Shown: positions 7,842-16,923 of the stretch, piece after piece | Layout: each line of letters begins with the position of its first letter | How positions within the stretch are numbered: the first letter of the stretch is position 1 | Virus record (IMG/VR): IMGVR_UViG_3300037042_002125 | Coordinates: 158,079 to 222,078 of that record | Length of the DNA stretch: 64,000 nt | Reading direction: 5' to 3' (one strand) | Source of the DNA: a virus | Notes under the pieces: model-generated | The model's input: the letters and a program-made list of their open reading frames with translations, nothing else | Databases searched by the model: none | Told to the model about the DNA's origin: nothing | Translations under genes and position numbers: made by a program

Positions 7842-9242
7842 ATGTCGGTACTTAGGGCAGCCGCCTCTAAGAATCCAACAATCGCAGGGACAGTCCTACA
7901 AGGTATTGATGAGTCTTACTTTCACAACGAGTTTGCGAAAGAAGTCTTGGCACGGATACTTAAGGTTAATCAGAAGTCAGGAACTCCTCCTACTTGGCGT
8001 GAGTTATGCGACGACCCTCATATCCGTGAGGAGACAAGAAAGAAGTTACGCACCTCTGAGATTGACAAGATCAAAACCCCAGAGGAAGCACTGCGTAGCA
8101 TAAAACTTCTGCACGGCTACAGGCAGTTGCGTGGAATGTTCCAGCTGGCAGAAGATACGGTGGTATCACTGCGTAAGAAGAAGGTCAACCCAGATCGGCT
8201 GTTGACTACAATGGCGGATACGATCATCCAGCTAAGACAGAACCGAAGCGAAGGTAACCAAGTCCTTACGTTCGGCAAAGGTAACAACACCACTGACATA
8301 GTGAAGAACCTGCTGCTCGATGAAGAGAAGAATTTCCTACCAACAGGCTTTAAGGATTTTGACGACGAGAATGGTGGCATTAGCTTTGGCAATTTGTTCT
8401 TGTTAGCTGGTTCAACAGGTGGTGGCAAGAGCGCATTGGCAGCACAGTTAGGAATTAACTGGGCGGACATGGGTGAGGACGTAACAGTCATTCCACTTGA
8501 AATGTCCGAGGACGAAATGACAGCACGGTTAATGGCTAATGCAGCCAAGTTGGACGTGCGAAAGATTCTGTTCCGCAGGCTTAGTGAAGACGAGAAGAAG
8601 ATCTACTGGAAACGCTACAAACGATTTGTGATGCGTAAGAAGAAGGTAGAAGGTTCCTTCAGAGTGTTCAAGCCTAAGAGTGACATGAACATCCAAGAGA
8701 TAATGGCTACGGTCTATCCCTTGGGCAGTAGAGTTGTCATCATCGATTACGTGTCGTTGTTGAAGGACGTTGATGGTGATGACGCATGGCAAAAGCTTGG
8801 TGCTGTCGCCCGCTATTGCAAGGTCTATGCCGAGACTCACAACATCATTATCGTCTTGCTGGCGCAGGTTAGCGATGAAGGTATTGTCAGGTACGCAAGG
8901 TCACTTGTTGAACATGCCAACTATGCTTGGAGATTTGTTGCAACGTCTGCAACTCGGGAACATGAGATCATAAACATAGACCAGCTTAAGGCGCGTAATG
9001 GTCGCATGTTTGAGTTTACGCTCCGGGCACAGATGGCCTACATGCGGATACGCAACCTCGACATAGAGGAGAAAGAAGAACTTATGTCCAGGATTAGCGG
9101 GTCGTCTGAAAACAAGGACAAGGGTGCTATTAAGGGCAAGCGGTTTGACAAGACTCGGAAGCACAGTGACAAAGAAGACAAACCTAAGAAGACTAACCCA
9201 GGCAAGGACTACTTGAAGGATTTGTCGGATGACGAAGATTAA
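7842..9242 (+). CDS. dnaB-like: Replicative DNA helicase, DnaB-like
   Basis: 466 residues. The C-terminal RecA-like domain has Walker A 'GSTGGGKSALA' (residues 190-200), then 'VIPLEMSEDEMTARLMA', the helicase pattern after H1a, Walker B 'VVIIDYVSLL', and 'VLLAQVSDEG' (motif H3 region). An N-terminal helical domain of about 110 residues matches DnaB architecture. The last 50 residues are lysine-rich and probably disordered. DnaB-type hexamers unwind the fork 5' to 3'. Start ATG at 7842 is the only good choice after a 61-base gap. Confidence 0.88.
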   Translation: MSVLRAAASKNPTIAGTVLQGIDESYFHNEFAKEVLARILKVNQKSGTPPTWRELCDDPHIREETRKKLRTSEIDKIKTPEEALRSIKLLHGYRQLRGMFQLAEDTVVSLRKKKVNPDRLLTTMADTIIQLRQNRSEGNQVLTFGKGNNTTDIVKNLLLDEEKNFLPTGFKDFDDENGGISFGNLFLLAGSTGGGKSALAAQLGINWADMGEDVTVIPLEMSEDEMTARLMANAAKLDVRKILFRRLSEDEKKIYWKRYKRFVMRKKKVEGSFRVFKPKSDMNIQEIMATVYPLGSRVVIIDYVSLLKDVDGDDAWQKLGAVARYCKVYAETHNIIIVLLAQVSDEGIVRYARSLVEHANYAWRFVATSATREHEIINIDQLKARNGRMFEFTLRAQMAYMRIRNLDIEEKEELMSRISGSSENKDKGAIKGKRFDKTRKHSDKEDKPKKTNPGKDYLKDLSDDED

Positions 9243-9256
9243 AGGAGCGTATGCTC

Positions 9257-9853
9257 ATGGCTAACTTAACCAAAAAACCTTTACGAAGCTCTGGGGCTGC
9301 CTCGGCCGCCAGGGCTTTCTTGCCTCAGACAAAGGCCCCTAGTTCCATATGGGACAATGCAAAGCTATCTGACATTGGGAACAACTTTGAGATCATTAGG
9401 GAAGCGCCTATCCTCGAGGAGTATTCTTTCCATAACCCTTTCCTAAGAGGGCAATCTGAGTTCATATTCTTTGTAGTTAAGCCTAAATACAAGGTCAAAG
9501 AGAAGAAGAAGGTAGTTACACCCTTAAACTTGAACAGCAAGTTGAGCAAACCTCAGAAGAGAAAGATAGCTAGAGCCATTGGCGATAACATTGAGGATTT
9601 TTCTACGTTCTTCATGGAGGAGATTTTGCCAGTTAGTCTGGCAATATCGTCTGCTGGTCAGAAGGTAGACGAATTGATCCAACAATTGATAGACGATAAG
9701 GCAAACCTGCCAATGTCATTCATCCAAGCTAAAGCTACGCAAGCCGTTTGCTTGCGGATCATTAGACGTATATCACAAAAGTTCAAGCTGACTAAAGACG
9801 AACAGCGTATGATGTTTAGGGAGTATCTACGTGAAAACGTTTTCAAAATCTAG
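9257..9853 (+). CDS. Hypothetical protein upstream of terminase
   Basis: About 198 residues. Two ATGs are available, at 9251 and 9257; the AGGAG at 9243-9247 is spaced 9 bases from the second, which I favour. The N-terminus is low-complexity, the C-terminal half helical and basic (LRIIRRISQKFKLTKDEQRMMF). It overlaps the terminase start by 23 bases. Small terminase subunits usually sit here and are helical, so that role is possible, but I see no definite helix-turn-helix. Confidence 0.65.
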   Translation: MANLTKKPLRSSGAASAARAFLPQTKAPSSIWDNAKLSDIGNNFEIIREAPILEEYSFHNPFLRGQSEFIFFVVKPKYKVKEKKKVVTPLNLNSKLSKPQKRKIARAIGDNIEDFSTFFMEEILPVSLAISSAGQKVDELIQQLIDDKANLPMSFIQAKATQAVCLRIIRRISQKFKLTKDEQRMMFREYLRENVFKI

Positions 9854-12800
9854 TAGTGGGAGTGGGATAATCCTACCTCACTTTGCAAGCAAGAGTAAAA
9901 ACTATGTTGACTCTCTGTTCAACAATCCTGGTTCCGCATCTTTACCTTGGGAGGCTTTCCCTGATGACTATGATCCACTCGATCTTATAGCAGCAGACGG
10001 AGAGTTTGATCTTGCTAAAATGATGGACAAGGCCGTAGACAGCATAACAGGTCTACCTAGAGATATCCGCCTACCAGAAGGTGATTTTCCAGAGGCTAAG
10101 AACTACTTTGATTATTGCGAAAACTTTGTAGGTCCTGACACAAAATTTCCTTTCTCCCGTCAGATGTGGGCAGCTATTCATCTGCTTGCCGAATACTGCC
10201 CTAGGTGTTCTCACCCTAAATGGGAAAATATTTTCAACGTAGGCGTTGACGTTGACCCTCGCAACATACCCAACAACGTCCGCCTTCTCCACTATGGGAA
10301 ATGCCCCAAGTGCAAGACAACAAAGGCTGAACTGTTTGCTAACAAGGAGCTAAACCTATACGTTGAAGCCGCTTGGTTATGGGGACAACGTTCTGGCAAA
10401 TCAATCTTGACCGCTAGTCTCACGAACTACCTTCTCCACAAGTACCTCAAGTTTCCAAAGATGAGTGCTATATGTGAGGGTATTCAATCCAGCACACCAT
10501 TGACAGCTACATTCGTTGGCGTTCGTTTTGCGGACGCCATTGCTACCTTGTGGGAGCCAATCACTAAAGGTATACATGATAGCCCTTGGTTTAGGGAATA
10601 TCATGCGATGATGGATCAATACGGTACCAAACTTGGCATTGAGTTTTACAGATTTAAAGATCAGTACCTAAAATACGGCCACAAGAATTTAGAAATCTAT
10701 CCAGCAGGCCCATCCAAACGTGCCCTACGTGGTCGTACTCGTTTCTTGTGCCTTACTGGCGATACTTTGGTAAATACAGACAGGGGTTTGGTAGAGATCA
10801 AAAACAATTTGCAGGGTCAGTCTGTAGACGTTTACATGACTAAAAATGCAGATATTACTTACCATGCATACTCGGGTAAAAAGGAAGTCTTTGAAGTAAC
10901 TCTTGGTAACGGCTTATCTGTTACTGGGTCTTCGGTGCACCCTCTCCTAACGTTAGACTTAGAGACATACAAACCTAAATGGACAAAAATCGAAAACTTG
11001 ACCGTTAACGACTACGTCGTCTGTGGATTAGGTGGCACGTTTCCAGATGAGTTAACCTTGCCTTCCGGCGATCTACCGTCTAAAGCCAAGTATGAAGTAG
11101 CTATTGAGGAAATGGTAAAGCGTAAGACGTTCTATCTTGCAGATATAACTAAAGTATGTGGGTTGTCTCCAAACGTGTTAAGCATAACAACCTGCCAGTA
11201 CACTAGGCTAGGTTTACTGACAAAACGTAAGATGTCACAGACTGGGACCTCTTTATTCTCAGTAGCTAAAGGCGTGACGGTCAACCAACTACTTGCAGCA
11301 AAGAAAAAAGGCTCTCAGCGTATAACTCAAAACAGGAACAAGACACAATTCCCGCTATCAATGACCACAGAACTAGCAAGTGTTCTGGGGTACTTGGTAG
11401 CTGATGGGAAATATACAGAACAAGGGTTTGCTCAAGAACTAGGTTTTGGCACAACCTCAATACTTAAGGCTGAGGACTTTGCGGCCAAATTCCAAGATAC
11501 CTTTGGGTGTGCACCTCGTAGGCGTACAGGTTATAAATCTGATGTAAAACTAGGAAAGGTGTATGGTTGTAGGATTGCGTACTCTGCGGTCAAAGACTTC
11601 TTAAAAACTATAGGACTAGTCCCCGCCGTTGCAAAGACAAAAGAAGTACCTTGGTCTATTCTACAGGCTGACCGAGACAGTGTGGTAGCTTTCCTGTCAT
11701 CTGCTATTAGTTGCGATGGCCGAGTTCCTAATACTTTCAATAAAGGCCTAGGTAGAACGGTTAGTTATACGTCAACTAGCTTAAAATTGCTGCAACAGAT
11801 GCAAATTTTATTCTTTAAACTTGGGTACCCGTGCCATATAAAACAGAATACTGACGGTACGTCTAAGGTCGTCCTTAAAGCCTACACTGCCAGCAAGTTT
11901 CTTGATGAGTACACTGGGCTAGAAAAACGCGACTGGCATATTAACCGAGAACGTACCGTACGTAGAAACTCTATGTCGTATTCAGAGTACCGTATCCCAG
12001 GTTTAGAACTTCGCAATACAAGTATGGTGTACTTTGTTCATACTCTAAAAGAGTTAAATGCTCACAGCCGAATAAATACTTCTGGACTAGGTCATCTTAT
12101 AGACAAAAATTTTGTCTTTTCAAAAGCGAAGACCATTAAGTCAAAAGGTGTTAAGAAAACCTACGACATTAGTGTTGATAGTAAAAGTCACGCGTTTGTT
12201 GCCAACGGGATTGTTGTCCACAACACAGGTCTCGATGAATTAGGTTGGTTCCCTATCTCAGGCGAGAACAGAGACCTTGAACGTGCAGACGCAGACGAAG
12301 TTCACACAGCACTTGACCGCTCCTTGCTTACGATGCGGCGCGAAGTGCGTACCTTGTACCGAAAGGGGTACAGCAATTTCATACCTGGTATCGCAATCAA
12401 CATTTCCAGTCCTGCAGACGAGACAGATAAGATGTGTAGGCTGGTCGAGGAGAATAGATCGAGCACTCGTGTGTTGGCGCTTCAGCTTGCTACGTGGGAA
12501 ATTAGTCCTTTGTTTACCAAGGACAACGAGGAAATTGCAGATGCATATTCTAAGAATCCAATAGATGCCGAGCGTGACTATGGGGCTAAACCTCCAATGA
12601 ACGCGCGGTCGTTTATGGATATGTCTGTGGCGGCCCGAGGGTTTAACGGACGTAATGCTGCTCACGTTACGCCTTTTGAGAAGACTATAAACGAGAAGGT
12701 CAGACGTGCGGCAGCTCTTGATAGTTGGTCACCCTCAACTCCTCAGCCAGCGTCGGTGTTATCAATGGATGCAGGTCTGACAAACAATTCGTTTGCCATA

Positions 12801-13547
12801 ACCATTATGAACTTGAACCAGACTAAAGTTGGTGAGTTGATAAACACTAGAGTTCAAGTGCAGGTGGCGGTTGAGATTCAGCCGCGACCAGGGGTAATGC
12901 TTCACTATAGCAAAATCTACAGTGACGTTATCAAACCAATGATAAAACATTTCAACGTCCGCTTCATGTTCGCAGATCGTTGGAATTCTGTTGCTTTATT
13001 AGACACAGCAGAAGAAGATTTCAAACACATTGGATTAGTCGCCAAGCAGCACAGTGTCAAGTACCCCGATTTCTTGACCACCAGGTCATATTTAGAGGAA
13101 GGTAAACTTATCCTTCCTAAACTTGAAATGGAATATGAGAAGATTCGACAAATTGATAGCTACCCCTCTTATTTTGAAGGTAAGCCAGCCGCTCATCTAT
13201 TGTTCCAGTTTGCCACTGTACGTGATATGGGTAGTACAGTTATCAAAGGTGGACCTTACACAGATGACATTTTTAGGGCCTTGGTTCTAGGTGTAGGTCG
13301 TATTCTCAATCCGAAGATCATGGAAGAGATTCTAAAGATGGGAGTTGTCCTCAACCAAAGGAATTTCGGTGCCGTAACAATGGGGAGATCTTTTGGTATG
13401 TCTAGTCCAATAAACTACCTTGCGAATAGGGACCCGTCTAAACCCAATGTAGGTTCTACAATCCTATCTGGGTATTCTACTATTAGTCCTGTTGGGGGTT
13501 CTAACTTTGCAACCTCACAAGTTGTAAGAAGTTCTAGGACAAGGTAG
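9831..13547 (+). CDS. terL: Terminase large subunit interrupted by an intein
   Basis: The 1238-residue precursor would splice to a 746-residue packaging motor. The ATPase domain has Walker A 'WGQRSGKSILTASL' (residues 185-191 core). Walker B is created only by splicing, joining RTRFL to TGLDELGWF. The C-terminal RNase H-like nuclease shows 'LSMDAGLTN' (Asp 980 of the precursor), 'FMFADRWNS' and 'YTDDIFRALVLG' as acidic motifs. An additional cysteine cluster, CPRC and CPKC (residues about 123-160), may bind zinc. TerL pumps DNA into the prohead through the portal encoded just downstream and cuts the concatemer. The C-terminal 80 residues are Ser/Gly-rich. Confidence 0.93.
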   Translation: MKTFSKSSSGSGIILPHFASKSKNYVDSLFNNPGSASLPWEAFPDDYDPLDLIAADGEFDLAKMMDKAVDSITGLPRDIRLPEGDFPEAKNYFDYCENFVGPDTKFPFSRQMWAAIHLLAEYCPRCSHPKWENIFNVGVDVDPRNIPNNVRLLHYGKCPKCKTTKAELFANKELNLYVEAAWLWGQRSGKSILTASLTNYLLHKYLKFPKMSAICEGIQSSTPLTATFVGVRFADAIATLWEPITKGIHDSPWFREYHAMMDQYGTKLGIEFYRFKDQYLKYGHKNLEIYPAGPSKRALRGRTRFLCLTGDTLVNTDRGLVEIKNNLQGQSVDVYMTKNADITYHAYSGKKEVFEVTLGNGLSVTGSSVHPLLTLDLETYKPKWTKIENLTVNDYVVCGLGGTFPDELTLPSGDLPSKAKYEVAIEEMVKRKTFYLADITKVCGLSPNVLSITTCQYTRLGLLTKRKMSQTGTSLFSVAKGVTVNQLLAAKKKGSQRITQNRNKTQFPLSMTTELASVLGYLVADGKYTEQGFAQELGFGTTSILKAEDFAAKFQDTFGCAPRRRTGYKSDVKLGKVYGCRIAYSAVKDFLKTIGLVPAVAKTKEVPWSILQADRDSVVAFLSSAISCDGRVPNTFNKGLGRTVSYTSTSLKLLQQMQILFFKLGYPCHIKQNTDGTSKVVLKAYTASKFLDEYTGLEKRDWHINRERTVRRNSMSYSEYRIPGLELRNTSMVYFVHTLKELNAHSRINTSGLGHLIDKNFVFSKAKTIKSKGVKKTYDISVDSKSHAFVANGIVVHNTGLDELGWFPISGENRDLERADADEVHTALDRSLLTMRREVRTLYRKGYSNFIPGIAINISSPADETDKMCRLVEENRSSTRVLALQLATWEISPLFTKDNEEIADAYSKNPIDAERDYGAKPPMNARSFMDMSVAARGFNGRNAAHVTPFEKTINEKVRRAAALDSWSPSTPQPASVLSMDAGLTNNSFAITIMNLNQTKVGELINTRVQVQVAVEIQPRPGVMLHYSKIYSDVIKPMIKHFNVRFMFADRWNSVALLDTAEEDFKHIGLVAKQHSVKYPDFLTTRSYLEEGKLILPKLEMEYEKIRQIDSYPSYFEGKPAAHLLFQFATVRDMGSTVIKGGPYTDDIFRALVLGVGRILNPKIMEEILKMGVVLNQRNFGAVTMGRSFGMSSPINYLANRDPSKPNVGSTILSGYSTISPVGGSNFATSQVVRSSRTR
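10749..12224 (+). other. Intein with LAGLIDADG homing endonuclease inside terL
   Basis: Precursor residues 307-798 (492 aa). The N-terminal splice block is 'CLTGDTLVNTDRGLVEI' with Cys1; block B is 'VTGSSVHPLLTL' with the conserved T..H; the C-terminal blocks are 'KKTYDISVDSKSHAFVANG' and 'IVVHN' followed by Thr799 as the +1 nucleophile. Between them, 'LGYLVADGKYT' (519-529) and 'FLSSAISCDGRVP' (about 621-633) are the two LAGLIDADG helices of a homing endonuclease. Splicing would restore the Walker B motif. Boundaries are assigned from these residues and are base-exact if Cys1 and Asn492 are right. Confidence 0.92.
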
Positions 13548-13549
13548 TT

Positions 13550-13558
13550 TAATTTAAT
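13550..13558 (+). promoter_or_regulatory. Candidate promoter word TAATTTAAT
   Basis: TAATTTAAT lies just after the terL stop and 20 bases upstream of the ATG at 13579. It is the same word as at 22053 and 35694. Confidence 0.4.
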
Positions 13559-13578
13559 TGCATGTAAAGGGGTACCTA

Positions 13579-13839
13579 ATGTCTAATTCCACCACACCAA
13601 TCCAGAGAATCATTCCTCGCGTCATGCAAGCTCAGCCACATTCTGAAACGACAGTGGCTAAGACTACAGTGACAGTGGGTGCAGATGGTAAGGAAAAAGT
13701 CACGTCAAGAGTTGAAAACATCAACGAAGGTCAATGTCCAATATGCGGAACTCAGTTACGACCAACCGAAGCTAATGGAAATACTGTCCTGTATTGCCCC
13801 GCTCACAACATTGTGATGCCGGTTCGAGATCAAAATTAA
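13579..13839 (+). CDS. Small zinc-ribbon protein
   Basis: 86 residues from the ATG at 13579, preceded by AAGGGG as ribosome-binding site; an in-frame TTG at 13558 is less likely. Near residue 55 'GQCPICGTQL' and near residue 76 'LYCPAHNIV' give a C-x2-C…C-x2-H pattern, typical of a zinc ribbon. It lies between terminase and portal, so it is probably expressed with head genes. Function unknown. Confidence 0.75.
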   Translation: MSNSTTPIQRIIPRVMQAQPHSETTVAKTTVTVGADGKEKVTSRVENINEGQCPICGTQLRPTEANGNTVLYCPAHNIVMPVRDQN

Positions 13840-13851
13840 AGGTAGAACAAT

Positions 13852-15717
13852 ATGTTCGGTACTGACAGAAGAATATCCGTTAATGGCAGCACATTGCGTT
13901 CAACAAAGCTAGGTCAACTGTCCGCCACAAAGACAATAAAGTCTCGGACAACTGAAATGGCAAACCTGTTCGGTGGTGGCCCATTAGGAGGAGCAGGAAA
14001 CTCCTCAATGAACGTCTACGCGTCTGGTCCTCTTGCATCTGTATCCATGCTAAACGGATTGGTACCAGAGCAGGAGGATTATCTACGACGTTACTACAGG
14101 GACATCTACTACCTCGATGCCGTAGCTGGTACCACAGTGGACTTGATGTCCACGTTTCCATTTTCAGAGTACACTCTCACTGGTTGCGACACAGACAAAC
14201 TTGAGAAGTATGCAGAGTCGTTGGAACGTCTTAACATCCGTTCGCTGATGCCTGAGATTAGCACAGCCTACTTGGTCGAAGGTTCCTCAATCTCCAGTCT
14301 GATCTTTAACCAGAGAGAAAAGATCTTCATCGACCTGGTTATGTTCGGCGTTGACAACTGCACCATCCAGCAACTGCCGTTCTACTCGACCGACCCAAGC
14401 ATTACGGTCAAGAACACTCAGGCGATGATCGAGTTCATGCGCTCGAATGACAAGCAGGCAAGGGCAATCCGTTCTTTGCTTCCACCGCAGTTGGCAGCAA
14501 CGTTCGCCAGCAATGCGTTCAAGCTTGACCCATTGACGACCTTGTATTTGTCCCGCAAGACGCTCCCAGGTTCAGAGCCTATCTCGTTCTTGAAACGCAT
14601 GTTGCCTATCTACCTTCTTGAGAAAACTCTGTTCCGCGGAACGATTGTTGAAGCCAACAAACGCCAGCGCAGTATGTTGCACGTCACAATGGGCGACGAC
14701 ACTCACACGTTCACACCAGAAGAAATGGCAGAGACTGTCAACCAATTCCAATTGGCAGATTTGGATCCACTAGGCGCCGTCATTGGCACACGTGGTACTG
14801 TCGCAGCTTCTGAAATCCGCCAAGGTGGTGATTTCTGGAAGTGGACAGACACTATCGACACGATGACTCCCTACAAACTTCGCGCCTTGGGGATAAGTGA
14901 AGCATTCCTAAGCGGCGACAGCAATTTCAGCAACACAGAGACGGCCTTGTCAGTGTTCCTGGAAAACCTCGATGCGTACAGGTCATACTTGACGTACGAA
15001 GTGTTCACTAACAAGATCTTTCCGATTGTCGCTATTGCCAACGACTTCTTCAAGAAGGGTAAAGAAATAGATACGTCAAAACGAAACAAGATGACGTACC
15101 AAGCCAACAACCATAAGGACTTGGACATTCCGTTGATGCACTGGCACAAACGTCTTGAAGCAAAAGACGAAGACAACATCATAGAGACTCTCACTACGTT
15201 ACAAGAAAAGGGATTCCCCATTCCTATGCGTATGTGGGCAGCGGCTGCTAAGGTAGACCTCGGCGCATACTACCACGACCTGCAACAGGACAAAGAAGTT
15301 CGAGAGTTGATTGCCAAATACAGCGGCCAAAAGCCAGAAGATATTGGGGCAGCCAAAGACGGTGAAGGCGATGAAGAGGATGATGGAGAATTTGCATCTT
15401 TGCACAACATCACTCAGCCTGTTCGCTCACAGAATCTGTTGGACCGTGACTTTGGGCCTAACGCAGGCGAAGTTGTTGGTCGTACAAAGACCGGCAAGGC
15501 CACGTACATCTTAAATCAGAAGCGCGCCAATGATGAAGCCAATCAAAACATTGCAAAGGCAATGACAGAGTTGAACAAGCCTGAGGTGAGGGCAGCCGCA
15601 TTGAAACGTGTTCGCTCTGCTTTAGGCGCAATTCCAAACATCATTGGTGAGCCACTTCGCAAAGCAGAAAAATCTGCGTCTCTTGCACGAGCAAGAGCAT
15701 CTGGTTCACAGCATTAA
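13852..15717 (+). CDS. Portal protein
   Basis: 621 residues directly after the terminase region, the expected position and size. The segment 'YYRDIYYLDAVAGTTVDLMS' near residue 85 and the later 'LEKTLFRGTIVEANKRQRS', 'FWKWTDTIDTMTPYKLRALG' and 'ISEAFLSGDSNFSNTETAL' fit the wing and stem regions of phage portal proteins, where GISEAFL(S)G is a commonly conserved motif. The dodecamer forms the vertex through which DNA enters and leaves. The last 120 residues contain an acidic linker and a basic, alanine-rich tail. Confidence 0.88.
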   Translation: MFGTDRRISVNGSTLRSTKLGQLSATKTIKSRTTEMANLFGGGPLGGAGNSSMNVYASGPLASVSMLNGLVPEQEDYLRRYYRDIYYLDAVAGTTVDLMSTFPFSEYTLTGCDTDKLEKYAESLERLNIRSLMPEISTAYLVEGSSISSLIFNQREKIFIDLVMFGVDNCTIQQLPFYSTDPSITVKNTQAMIEFMRSNDKQARAIRSLLPPQLAATFASNAFKLDPLTTLYLSRKTLPGSEPISFLKRMLPIYLLEKTLFRGTIVEANKRQRSMLHVTMGDDTHTFTPEEMAETVNQFQLADLDPLGAVIGTRGTVAASEIRQGGDFWKWTDTIDTMTPYKLRALGISEAFLSGDSNFSNTETALSVFLENLDAYRSYLTYEVFTNKIFPIVAIANDFFKKGKEIDTSKRNKMTYQANNHKDLDIPLMHWHKRLEAKDEDNIIETLTTLQEKGFPIPMRMWAAAAKVDLGAYYHDLQQDKEVRELIAKYSGQKPEDIGAAKDGEGDEEDDGEFASLHNITQPVRSQNLLDRDFGPNAGEVVGRTKTGKATYILNQKRANDEANQNIAKAMTELNKPEVRAAALKRVRSALGAIPNIIGEPLRKAEKSASLARARASGSQH

Positions 15718-15726
15718 GGACATGTC

Positions 15727-16455
15727 ATGTCAATACTTAGCTTAGCCGCAAAAGATAACAGGAAATTCCTCGAAAGATTTATCTCTCAGTATTGCAGTGA
15801 AGATCCTGGGCAATTTCTTTTCTTGCCTATCAATGTAGGTGCTTGGTATAAAGGCATTACTGGAATGAGTTCCAAGGACAAAGAGCCAAAGGGACTTAAA
15901 ACCTTAACGAAGGCTATTTTGGCTATTGGCAAACCTCCGGTTATTGGTACCACTGTATACAGAATGGCAAACGTAAAAGTTCCGCCATCTGGAATTGAGA
16001 CGCTGATGGGTAGACCTAGGAAACTGCAGGTTGGCCCACGACCAATACTGTCCTTTTCCAGAGATAGGGAATACACAAAGAAGTTCTACAAAAAATTCTA
16101 TACCCGAGGTGGTGGTACCCCTATCAAAAGGGGAGACGCTAGGTTTGCCTACGTGGTGCTAATGACAGAAGTGTCAATAAAAAATTATGTGTTGGACACA
16201 CATACAATCACAGAACTGTTCAAGTTGATACTGACAAACTGGGAGTTTACGTTGTCATTAGTAGAGCAACTAGACCCAAATGAATGGCAAAAACTAAGAA
16301 AACAAATAACCAAATACCCCTTCACGGCAACGTACAAAGAGATATCTACTGTATTCATACAACAGCAGCAAGAGGTTATCCTGAGAAGTAAAACCTCTAC
16401 ATTTCCAAATGTCGAAGTAGTAGATGTACTTTGGCATAGTGGTAACAAGGACTAA
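15727..16455 (+). CDS. Possible ADP-ribosyltransferase next to portal
   Basis: 242 residues. Three spaced features resemble the R-S-E class of ADP-ribosyltransferases: Arg79 in 'GTTVYRMANV', Ser109 and Ser111 in 'PILSFSRDRE', and a QxE element, Gln214 to Glu216, in 'IQQQQEVILRS' just before a terminal beta-strand. These enzymes transfer ADP-ribose from NAD to host proteins, and phages often package them near the portal. Similarity is limited to motifs, so the function is tentative. It starts 9 bases after the portal stop. Confidence 0.6.
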   Translation: MSILSLAAKDNRKFLERFISQYCSEDPGQFLFLPINVGAWYKGITGMSSKDKEPKGLKTLTKAILAIGKPPVIGTTVYRMANVKVPPSGIETLMGRPRKLQVGPRPILSFSRDREYTKKFYKKFYTRGGGTPIKRGDARFAYVVLMTEVSIKNYVLDTHTITELFKLILTNWEFTLSLVEQLDPNEWQKLRKQITKYPFTATYKEISTVFIQQQQEVILRSKTSTFPNVEVVDVLWHSGNKD

Positions 16456-16461
16456 CAAATC

Positions 16462-16914
16462 ATGCAACCACCATTCAAAGTAGCTGCGTTCTGGAACTCG
16501 TTTAATTCCCAGGTAGCAACTCGCGTTCTTCGAGATAGCTTGGCCATCCAACGGCTGGCAAAAGCCAATCGCGCTGACTTTGTTATCGCGTGTGACCCCG
16601 AACTTCACCACACGTTGTCTGCAATGGGCATTCCTGTTACGAGCGATTTTGTTAGCCCCAATATGGTTAGGGCTTACTTGATGAGAGATGACTTAACAGA
16701 TGACCTAACTGATCGTCTACCTGAGTGTGAGGATACTGAGTTGATCACCTTGACTCCAATGCCTGCACTAGGTGATGGGCACAGTGAACAGACAGTTGAC
16801 CCTTATGCCGGTGTCAAGTTGTTCAAGGATTGGAAGGCAATTCCGGAGACACTTCCTCTGGACAAGGCGCCGCCTAAGGGACCTTCGGACCCCATGTGGT
16901 CACCTTGGTTGTAG
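16462..16914 (+). CDS. Hypothetical protein, 150 aa
   Basis: 150 residues. The first 65 residues look alpha/beta (FNSQVATRVLRDSLAIQRL, FVIACDPELHHTLSAMG); the C-terminal half is acidic then proline-rich (PMPALGDGHSEQ, APPKGPSDPMWSPWL) and probably extended. No family recognised. It lies between the ART-like gene and DNA ligase, separated by 6 and 9 bases. Confidence 0.7.
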   Translation: MQPPFKVAAFWNSFNSQVATRVLRDSLAIQRLAKANRADFVIACDPELHHTLSAMGIPVTSDFVSPNMVRAYLMRDDLTDDLTDRLPECEDTELITLTPMPALGDGHSEQTVDPYAGVKLFKDWKAIPETLPLDKAPPKGPSDPMWSPWL

Positions 16915-16923
16915 GGGTGTAAG

